From a bacterium (lineage in GTDB: Bacteria; Patescibacteriota; Microgenomatia; Levybacterales; UBA12049): DNA of 5,720 nt. Shown in pieces: positions 1 through 5,503 of this stretch. The notes beneath the pieces are model-generated. The model was not told where the DNA came from and made no database searches. It saw nothing but the letters and a program-made list of their open reading frames with translations. The stretch is taken from positions 1 to 5,720 of the forward strand of contig JAJZOC010000072.1 in NCBI GenBank assembly GCA_021852095.1, read 5' to 3'. Position 1 is the stretch's first letter. Every line of letters begins with the position of its first letter. The translations under genes were made by a program, and so were the position numbers.

Positions 1-28
1 GAGATCCCGAAACAAGTTCGGGATGACA
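1..28. repeat. REP-like palindromic element (8-bp stem, 5-base loop)
   Basis: A perfect 8-bp inverted repeat, ATCCCGAA at 4-11 and TTCGGGAT at 17-24, encloses the loop ACAAG; it is flanked by GAG on the left and GACA on the right. From memory, near-identical GAGATCCCGAA..TTCGGGATGACA elements are scattered through intergenic regions of many unrelated bacterial genomes. That is recollection, not a search. It lies directly before the def promoter, so it may mark the 3' end of an upstream transcript; no T-tract follows it. Only one copy is in this window, so repetitiveness cannot be shown here. Confidence 0.6.
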
Positions 29-35
29 ACGATTG

Positions 36-44
36 TGATATAAT
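36..44 (+). promoter_or_regulatory. Extended -10 promoter of def, placed for leaderless transcription
   Basis: TGATATAAT is a perfect extended -10 element (TG, one base, then consensus TATAAT at 39-44). Only seven bases separate it from the def ATG at 52, so the expected transcription start falls at or within a base or two of the start codon. No convincing -35 box is visible; the best place for one lies inside the palindrome around 16-22 and is weak, which is common for extended -10 promoters. No Shine-Dalgarno sequence precedes the ATG. Confidence 0.65.
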
Positions 45-51
45 CCGCATT

Positions 52-636
52 ATGGCAGTTAAAACAGTTATTCAAGCCGGTCATCCGAAATTAAAAGAGC
101 AGAATAAGGAAATCGAAAACCTAAATCTTCCAAAGATTAAAAAACTGCGCAAAGACTTAATAGACACAATGAATAAAACCGGCTTAATAGGAATTGCCGC
201 ACCTCAAATAGCCCAGAACTACATGATTTTTGTAACCCACCCAAGAAAAACAAAAGCGCGAAATACAGGAAAGGCAGATATATTAAGAACATATATTAAT
301 CCAAAAATAGTCTTTGAGTCCAAAAAAGAAAATATAATTTATGAAGGATGCGGGAGTGTTGTTAACGGAGAATTATTTGGCCCGGTATCCCGCCCGGAAG
401 AAATAGAAGTGGAAGCATTGAATGAAAAAGGACAAAAATTCAGATTAAAATGTAATGGCATTTTAGCCCGTGTTGTTCAGCATGAATACGACCATTTAAT
501 GGGCATAGAATTTATGGAAAAAGTCAGTGATTACAAAAAGATAATTGCAGAAAACTATTATAAAAATAATATCAAAAACTCCAAACCCCAAAAAAATAAT
601 TCCCTGATTACAAGAATCGAACATAGGAAGGTCTAG
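52..636 (+). CDS. def: Peptide deformylase
   Basis: This 194-residue cytoplasmic metalloenzyme removes the N-formyl group from the initiator methionine of new proteins. All three family motifs are visible. Motif 1 is GIAAPQ (residues 47-52, canonical GLAAPQ). Motif 2 is EGCGS (98-102), with metal ligand Cys100. Motif 3 is QHEYDH (143-148), with metal ligands His144 and His148 and catalytic Glu145. Motif 2 is unusual because the normal Leu of EGCLS is Gly101. The core ends near residue 165 and is followed by a Lys/Asn-rich, probably disordered tail of about 28 residues, making the protein a little longer than many bacterial deformylases. The ATG start is supported by the extended -10 box seven bases upstream. 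The gene stands alone, convergent with the PurA-like gene, and ends at TAG just before a hairpin. The family call is firm; activity with the altered motif is inferred. Confidence 0.93.
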   Translation: MAVKTVIQAGHPKLKEQNKEIENLNLPKIKKLRKDLIDTMNKTGLIGIAAPQIAQNYMIFVTHPRKTKARNTGKADILRTYINPKIVFESKKENIIYEGCGSVVNGELFGPVSRPEEIEVEALNEKGQKFRLKCNGILARVVQHEYDHLMGIEFMEKVSDYKKIIAENYYKNNIKNSKPQKNNSLITRIEHRKV

Positions 637-645
637 TTTTATCTA

Positions 646-679
646 TTTACTACGAATATGCTGGTATATTTGTAGTAAA
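646..679 (+). terminator. Long hairpin between convergent genes, probable transcription terminator
   Basis: Bases 646-660 pair with 665-679 around the four-base loop CTGG. This gives 13 Watson-Crick pairs plus G-U pairs at 654/671 and 660/665. The outer arms are TTTACTAC and GTAGTAAA. As RNA, the + strand copy forms an unbroken 15-pair stem, whereas the - strand copy would have A-C mismatches at the two wobble positions, so it should fold better behind def than behind the convergent PurA-like gene. It begins ten bases after the def stop and ends seven bases before the convergent stop. Neither side has a T-tract, so it is not a textbook intrinsic terminator. Confidence 0.6.
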
Positions 680-685
680 CGGCTA

Positions 686-2191
686 TTAGGGCAGAAAAGA
701 AATTTCTTGTCCTAACCTAGGTCCGTTAGTTACCATTGCAACAGGCGCTATTGTTTTGCTCAAAAAGCGCAGAAACTGCAAACACTCCGGTGGAAAATCT
801 TCTATTCTTGTAGCATTTGCTACTGCTTTACCATCCCAACTGGGTAATCGCTGAACCACACCAACTACCTGATCCCAATGCCACTGATATGGTCTATATT
901 GCTCTTCTTGTCCTGTTTGTTTATTAACATAGTGCGTTACAACTTCAATAGGGGTATCCGGATGATTTGAGTCAAGATGGGTTACAATAAGATATCTATA
1001 ACCTGCTATACGCTGAATCGCGCGCATTGCCACGACGTCGATAGGGTAAATACCGCGATCCCGCCCGGTGGATCGTCCGGTTTCATCGTTTTCCATTCTA
1101 TACATATTTGCAATATCAGGCGCCATTTCATACGGAGGAATTCTACTGCCAACGCTTGACATATACGGTTGTTTCATAACTGCCGTAGGAAATGCTATCT
1201 GATCATACAAAATTACGCCCTCTGTTGAATCAGGAATACCTACTCGTCCAAGCGGTCTGCTGGCGGTAACATCAGGATATACGCCAAATTGAGGATCTAA
1301 CAATCCTCCTTGTGCTCCTTCTAGCGTAACCGGAATGTCTAACCGATTTCTCCATACGTCTTCAAGAATAGGCCGAACATCTGCCGCATGAGCTAAAATG
1401 AACGGCCGAACATCTTCTAGCTCATCAAGATATTCAGGCAGTGTTCCCACTGGTTTCTTTCTTCTTTTACCTCCTTTCGTTAATACGTTTACCAGCGTTT
1501 GAGCTAATTGCTCTTCACCAAGCTGCTTTGAGTAAAGATTATATTGTTGAGTAAATTTATTTCTCCAATCGTCTTTCGTAAAATCTCTTACCGTTAGTGC
1601 TCTTTTCTGTAACCACGATGAGTATCCCTCCGATACCCCGCTTGCCGTAGACCCGGTTATTCCCAATTCACTGTTGACAAATGATTCAGAAGCGCTATGT
1701 AAATCAGTAGTAAGAATTGCGTTGTTGTCGATGATAAAATTCCCCGGTAATGCTGCTCCTAATCTGTCTTCAGCATAGCTAACTTCTGTACGAAGATCCA
1801 GCGGATGAATCAGCATGCCCTTGCCCAAAATACTGGTTGTACCTTCTTGTGTTACGGCAACGGGCAATTGATGAAGCGTTACCGCAACGTATTCATTTCC
1901 GTTTTGTACATAAACTTCATGTCCTGCGTTACGAGTACCGTTATATCGCACAGCATACAATTCACCGCTTGGACTTTGCTCACTAAGCGTTGCATTAACT
2001 TCTTGAGTTACATGACCTTTTGCTTCATCTCCAAAACCACCGCCTTCTACAGTAGCAGATCTTGGCCTAATACCGAAACCGTTATTATTTAATGGGTTTG
2101 TTTTAAGAATAAATCTTTTTGGATCTGGTACCGAAGCCCTATATACTTTATCAAAAATTGTTTGAATTCTGGGAGCTTCTGCAATTGCCAT
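686..2191 (-). CDS. purA: Divergent adenylosuccinate synthetase (PurA) family protein, enlarged
   Basis: PurA joins IMP and aspartate using GTP to make adenylosuccinate, the first committed step to AMP, in the cytoplasm. Numbering from the ATG at 2191 (501 residues; E. coli PurA is about 430), the family blocks appear in order: GDEAKG (54-59, Asp55 matching catalytic Asp13), VRYNG..NAGH (81-91, His91 matching His41), a degenerate GTTGRG block GSTASG (180-185), EGAQGGLLD (291-299, Gln294 matching Gln224), YPDVTAS (305-311), the aspartate loop GRSTGRDR (372-379, Arg377 and Arg379 matching Arg303 and Arg305), THLD (404-407, Asp407 matching guanine-selecting Asp333) and a late NGP (489-491). Differences include Lys196 at the Arg143 position, His405 at Lys331, an N-terminal extension of about 50 residues and a central insertion with a basic run (239-246). 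A TTG at 2233 would add 14 residues, but that TTG lies inside a TTGACA box. The ATG has AAGG upstream and is preferred. Fold membership is firm; the substrate is inferred. Confidence 0.85.
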   Translation of the reverse strand: MAIAEAPRIQTIFDKVYRASVPDPKRFILKTNPLNNNGFGIRPRSATVEGGGFGDEAKGHVTQEVNATLSEQSPSGELYAVRYNGTRNAGHEVYVQNGNEYVAVTLHQLPVAVTQEGTTSILGKGMLIHPLDLRTEVSYAEDRLGAALPGNFIIDNNAILTTDLHSASESFVNSELGITGSTASGVSEGYSSWLQKRALTVRDFTKDDWRNKFTQQYNLYSKQLGEEQLAQTLVNVLTKGGKRRKKPVGTLPEYLDELEDVRPFILAHAADVRPILEDVWRNRLDIPVTLEGAQGGLLDPQFGVYPDVTASRPLGRVGIPDSTEGVILYDQIAFPTAVMKQPYMSSVGSRIPPYEMAPDIANMYRMENDETGRSTGRDRGIYPIDVVAMRAIQRIAGYRYLIVTHLDSNHPDTPIEVVTHYVNKQTGQEEQYRPYQWHWDQVVGVVQRLPSWDGKAVANATRIEDFPPECLQFLRFLSKTIAPVAMVTNGPRLGQEISFLP

Positions 2192-2204
2192 ACAATACCT
2201 TAGA

Positions 2205-2233
2205 ACTTTACGCTTATTATTTTCTATTGTCAA
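2205..2233 (-). promoter_or_regulatory. Candidate promoter of the PurA-like gene
   Basis: Read on the - strand, a perfect TTGACA -35 box (2233-2228) is followed by exactly 17 bases and then TAAAGT (2210-2205, four of six matches to TATAAT). Transcription would begin near 2198, a few bases before the ATG at 2191, with AAGG (2201-2198) next to it. The TTG of the -35 box is also the longest possible start codon of the gene. If this promoter is real, that start is not transcribed from it. The -35 box lies in one arm of a 10-bp inverted repeat. Confidence 0.5.
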
Positions 2234-2270
2234 GAATCGCTTAATATTTTCAGTTCGTGAATTCTTGACA
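2228..2270. repeat. Perfect 10-bp inverted repeat spanning the junction of two - strand genes
   Basis: TGTCAAGAAT (2228-2237) and ATTCTTGACA (2261-2270) are exact reverse complements separated by 23 bases. On the - strand the first arm encodes the last residues of the CvpA-CAP protein, the loop holds its TGA stop (2252-2250), and the second arm contains the TTGACA of the next gene's candidate promoter. It could fold as an mRNA hairpin that ends or stabilises the upstream transcript, or serve as a paired protein-binding site. There is no T-tract after it, so a plain intrinsic terminator is less likely. Confidence 0.5.
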
Positions 2271-3293
2271 AAACATTTCGCCGTAGATGCCGCCGTCTAT
2301 TACTCCTATCCCTACTCTTCCGAAATGCACAGATAAAATATTTGCCCGGTGCCCCGGACTATTCATCAGTCCCTGCATGGCAAGAGCGACATTCGGAGCA
2401 AATGCAAGATTCTCTCCGGCGTAAGTAAAAGAAATATTAGCGTTACCCATTCTGTCAAACGGACTCAATCCCTCCGGCGTATAATGGGAAAAATATCCTC
2501 TTGTAAACATATCTTCGCAATGGGCTCTGCCAACAGCCTGAAGCCTCGCGTCAAAACTCAAGGCAGGAATATTTCTCTTTGTTCTTTCCGTATTTACCAT
2601 CCCAAACATCTGTTTCTCCGCATTAACATCTACATGAAAATCCGTAGTTTTAAAAGAAAGCTTTATCATCTGATTGCTCTTTGGTTCAACAGTCAAAAAG
2701 TTTACGGTCTCGTCTAAGGCCTGACCAAATACACCCTTAAAATCTTGTTCTATACCTTGAGTTTCTGCTAAGAGGGCACTACTTATTCTTGACGCATAAA
2801 TAGTTTGCTTTAAAAACGGCGAGAATGGAAGGGCAACAATAAGAGTTAGCAAAAAAGAAACAAGAATCACGGAAGACGCCAATGAGGGTATTATACCCAA
2901 AAGATGATTTAGATAAGCCAAAATAACATCAAGCTTATTCTCTACATCAGATTGATTTTTATCTACGGCGTCTACAGATAGAATTTTTATAATTCTCTTA
3001 AGAAGATTGCTAATAATGATTTCTGTCAGAAAAGCGCCGATGAAAAAACCAAAGGCATTCGAAAAACCCATAGGAATGGAAATCACTGAAACAAGAAGTT
3101 TGGCAAAAAACGGGTAAAATTTAAGCCCTGCCGCAAAAGACGCGGCAAAGCTTACAAGATCCACCATAGACAGAATAAATCCTCGCGTAAATCCTTCGTA
3201 GGCATAAAATAAAAATATAATTATAATAATAAGATCAAGCCAGTTAAAATTAAAAGTTGAATATAAATTCAAGATACTATTTAAAAATGTCAT
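2250..3293 (-). CDS. CvpA-like membrane domain fused to a C-terminal CAP/SCP domain
   Basis: This 347-residue protein has two parts. Residues about 18-160 carry four hydrophobic segments (roughly 19-32, 36-60, 68-98 and 132-158) with the CvpA/colicin V production pattern of Asp-hydrophobic run, then YEGFTRGFI at 32-40. Residues about 228-345 form a bacterial CAP (SCP/YkwD-type) domain: VNTER (233-237), AHCEDM (257-262), RGYFSH (265-270, His270), GENLA (293-297, Glu294) and SPGHRANIL (312-320, His315), then a terminal beta-rich block. The only cysteines, Cys259 and Cys342, are both in the CAP domain and could pair, which fits an extracytoplasmic location. The tryptophan usually found before SPGH is absent (GLM instead). 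CvpA-type membrane domains carrying an exported catalytic domain are known, for example mycobacterial MarP with a protease. The start is ATG at 3293, with TATAAT eight bases upstream. It shares a promoter region with the divergent PBP, suggesting an envelope role. The biochemical activity is unknown. Confidence 0.9.
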   Translation of the reverse strand: MTFLNSILNLYSTFNFNWLDLIIIIIFLFYAYEGFTRGFILSMVDLVSFAASFAAGLKFYPFFAKLLVSVISIPMGFSNAFGFFIGAFLTEIIISNLLKRIIKILSVDAVDKNQSDVENKLDVILAYLNHLLGIIPSLASSVILVSFLLTLIVALPFSPFLKQTIYASRISSALLAETQGIEQDFKGVFGQALDETVNFLTVEPKSNQMIKLSFKTTDFHVDVNAEKQMFGMVNTERTKRNIPALSFDARLQAVGRAHCEDMFTRGYFSHYTPEGLSPFDRMGNANISFTYAGENLAFAPNVALAMQGLMNSPGHRANILSVHFGRVGIGVIDGGIYGEMFCQEFTN

Positions 3294-3301
3294 AATATCC
3301 T

Positions 3302-3329
3302 ATTATACAACAACGCTTTGTTGTAACAA
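3302..3329 (-). promoter_or_regulatory. Promoter of the CvpA-CAP gene, near-leaderless
   Basis: On the - strand, TTGTTA (3329-3324, four of six matches to TTGACA), a 16-base spacer and a perfect TATAAT (3307-3302) precede the ATG at 3293. Eight bases separate the -10 box from the ATG, so transcription should begin at or one or two bases before it. The few leader bases leave no room for a Shine-Dalgarno interaction. The -35 box overlaps that of the divergent PBP promoter by three bases. Confidence 0.65.
3306..3325. promoter_or_regulatory. Candidate shared operator: perfect 8-bp inverted repeat
   Basis: TACAACAA (3306-3313) and TTGTTGTA (3318-3325) are exact inverted copies around CGCT. The repeat fills the -35/-10 spacer of the CvpA-CAP promoter, touches its -10 box, and covers most of the PBP -35 box. 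A dimeric regulator bound here would affect both promoters. It could also be a chance AT-rich palindrome. No regulator gene is present in the window. Confidence 0.4.
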
Positions 3330-3349
3330 AAAGGCTCAGATGCTATTAT
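3321..3349 (+). promoter_or_regulatory. Extended -10 promoter of the PBP gene, leaderless
   Basis: TTGTAA (3321-3326, four of six matches to TTGACA), a 17-base spacer and the extended -10 element TGCTATTAT (3341-3349; TATTAT differs from consensus at one base) precede the GTG start at 3356 by six bases. The expected transcription start coincides with the GTG itself. The -35 box overlaps that of the opposing promoter at 3324-3326, so RNA polymerase probably cannot occupy both at once. Confidence 0.65.
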
Positions 3350-3355
3350 AGAAAG

Positions 3356-5503
3356 GTGAAAAAGAAACTTAAGTATTTGAAGGTGATACTTCGATACTGG
3401 AAATATCTGACGATCTTTTTAGTTTTATTTGGGTTATTCTATTATTTTATTCTTAACAACCTTCCCTCTCCTGTAAAACTTCAAAGCACACAAATTCCCC
3501 AATCCACTCAGATTTTCGACAGAAACGGCAAACTGCTTTATTCCATCTACGCCAAAAGAAACCAAACCCTTATTCCGTTGTCTAAAATACCAAAATATCT
3601 TCAGGAAGCAACCATTGCTGTAGAGGATAAAGATTTCTACCATCACGGAGCAATTGATCCTAGAGGAATACTTAGGGCGATAGTCGCGATAACCTTACAT
3701 CACCAAATACAAGGAGGGTCAACACTTACCCAACAACTGGTTAAGAATAGTCTCTTAACGCCTCAGCAAACAATACCCCGAAAAATAAAAGAAATCATTC
3801 TTTCCTTTGTAACCGAAGCGCTTTATTCTAAAAATAAAATCCTAGAGATGTATCTAAATCAAATACCTTACGGCGGTACAGCCTGGGGAGTGGAAGCGGC
3901 GGCGCAAACTTATTTTGGTAAACACGCTCAAGATCTGGACCTGGCAGAATCTGCCCTGTTAGCAGGACTCCCGGAGGCACCAAGCACATTCTCTCCATTC
4001 GGTTCTCATCCTGAACTGGCTAAGGCAAGACAAGAAGAAATACTTAAAAAAATGTATACACAAGGATATATAAACAAAAATCAAATGGAAAAGGCAATCG
4101 CTGAAAAACTAACTTATAAGGCCTTTGCCAATGACATCAAAGCTCCTCATTTTGTCCTTTATGTAAAAGACTTATTGGTAAAAAAATATGGCGAACGAAT
4201 GGTCGAAGAAGGCGGATTAAAAGTAACAACCTCTCTTGATTTAACGATCCAGAACATGGCTCAAAAAGTTGTCGCAACACAAATCGCGGGCTTAAAAGGC
4301 TATCATGTTACAAATGGAGCTTCTCTGATAACAGATCCCGCAACAGGAGAAATACTTGCTATGGTTGGATCAAGAAATTACTTTTCTAAAAAAATAGACG
4401 GGAATGTAAATGTAACTTTGGCTTTAAGACAGCCAGGATCATCAATTAAACCTATCAACTACGCTGTTGGTCTCATGAACGGCTATACAGCCGCAACTCC
4501 TTTTATTGATCAACCCACATGCTATCCAGGCAACGGAAAGCCATATTGTCCGGTAAATTACGACCATAAATGGCACGGAGTCGTCCAAATGAGGTTTGCA
4601 CTGGCAAATTCAGTTAATATCCCTGCTGTAAAAATGCTTAAACTAAATGGCATAAAAGCAATGATAGCAACAGCTTCTGCCATGGGAATAAATACTTTTA
4701 AAGATCCAAACCGCTACGGATTATCTCTCACCCTAGGAGGGGGTGAAGTAACCATGCTCGATATGGCAACGGCGTATGGTGTTTTTGCTAACGAAGGCTA
4801 TAGAATAAATCTTCATCCTATCTTAAAAGTTGTAGATTCAAAAGGAAAAATACTACAGGAATATAAAGTCCCGGATAGTCCAATCTTCGGACAAAAGGTT
4901 CTGCCAAGCGGAGTTTCCTATATTATATCGAGCATATTGTCTGACAATGGCGCCCGAGAAATGGAATTTGGGACAAATTCGCCCTTAAATATACCGGGAA
5001 AAACAGTATCGGTAAAAACAGGCACAACCAATGATTTTCGGGACAATTGGACAATAGGGTATACCCCAAACTATCTGGTCGCTGTATGGGTTGGAAATGA
5101 TGATAATTCTCCAATGCAAGGGCTTGTGTCGGGTATAACGGGCGCCGCGCCTATCTGGCATAGCATCATGAAAAATCTCCTAGAGAATAAACCGTCTGAG
5201 AGCTTAACCCGTCCGAGAAACGTTATACAGAAAAATATCTGCGCGACATCCGGACTTCTCCCCCCACCGGAAGGAACACCTAACCGTTGTCCAACAAGAT
5301 TTGAATATTTTATAAAAGGAACAGAGCCTAAAACTGTGGATCCCGGAATGCAAAAAGTATGGATCGACCAGACAACTAATGATCTGCCAAAACCAGGACA
5401 AACAAATAATCTTGAATTAAAAGATGAAATTGTTGTACAAGGAGCAGGAGGAGATAAATATTGTATTACCTGTTCTCACCCTACTCCAACCCCCTCTCCC
5501 TAA
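3356..5503 (+). CDS. mrcA: Class A penicillin-binding protein (PBP1A-type), bifunctional
   Basis: This 715-residue protein polymerises glycan strands from lipid II and cross-links their stem peptides at the outer face of the cytoplasmic membrane. A basic N-terminus (MKKKLKY) leads into one membrane anchor (about 15-34). The GT51 glycosyltransferase follows, with catalytic EDKDFY (Glu90), GGSTLTQQLVKN (120-131), RKIKE (142-146) and ILEMYLNQIPYG (162-173). The transpeptidase has all three active-site motifs: SSIK (Ser362 nucleophile, Lys365), SVN (419-421) and KTG (554-556). After the catalytic core comes a SGLLPPPEG..CP segment typical of PBP1A C-termini, then a Thr/Pro-rich tail ending TPTPSP. 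Its six cysteines (389, 398, 629, 645, 703, 706) all lie beyond the membrane anchor. The start is GTG; the first in-frame ATG comes only at residue 165, and the extended -10 box six bases upstream supports the GTG. It is divergent from CvpA-CAP. No terminator is seen after the stop. The symbol denotes the family role, not strict orthology. Confidence 0.96.
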   Translation: MKKKLKYLKVILRYWKYLTIFLVLFGLFYYFILNNLPSPVKLQSTQIPQSTQIFDRNGKLLYSIYAKRNQTLIPLSKIPKYLQEATIAVEDKDFYHHGAIDPRGILRAIVAITLHHQIQGGSTLTQQLVKNSLLTPQQTIPRKIKEIILSFVTEALYSKNKILEMYLNQIPYGGTAWGVEAAAQTYFGKHAQDLDLAESALLAGLPEAPSTFSPFGSHPELAKARQEEILKKMYTQGYINKNQMEKAIAEKLTYKAFANDIKAPHFVLYVKDLLVKKYGERMVEEGGLKVTTSLDLTIQNMAQKVVATQIAGLKGYHVTNGASLITDPATGEILAMVGSRNYFSKKIDGNVNVTLALRQPGSSIKPINYAVGLMNGYTAATPFIDQPTCYPGNGKPYCPVNYDHKWHGVVQMRFALANSVNIPAVKMLKLNGIKAMIATASAMGINTFKDPNRYGLSLTLGGGEVTMLDMATAYGVFANEGYRINLHPILKVVDSKGKILQEYKVPDSPIFGQKVLPSGVSYIISSILSDNGAREMEFGTNSPLNIPGKTVSVKTGTTNDFRDNWTIGYTPNYLVAVWVGNDDNSPMQGLVSGITGAAPIWHSIMKNLLENKPSESLTRPRNVIQKNICATSGLLPPPEGTPNRCPTRFEYFIKGTEPKTVDPGMQKVWIDQTTNDLPKPGQTNNLELKDEIVVQGAGGDKYCITCSHPTPTPSP

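Noticed and set aside
977..1159. A + strand open frame inside the PurA-like gene.
   Set aside because: It is antisense to the conserved aspartate-loop region, which clearly codes on the - strand; it has no promoter or protein-like character.
1805..2092. A + strand open frame of 95 codons inside the PurA-like gene.
   Set aside because: It lies opposite the conserved VRYNG..NAGH region on the real coding strand; a shadow frame.
2265..2270. TTGACA on the + strand as a -35 box for a + strand transcript.
   Set aside because: No -10-like sequence lies at the right distance (TGCCGC at 17 bases) and no + strand gene follows; it is the mirror arm of the inverted repeat.
2349..2717. A + strand open frame of 122 codons.
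   Set aside because: It is antisense to the CAP domain, whose motifs are unmistakable on the - strand.
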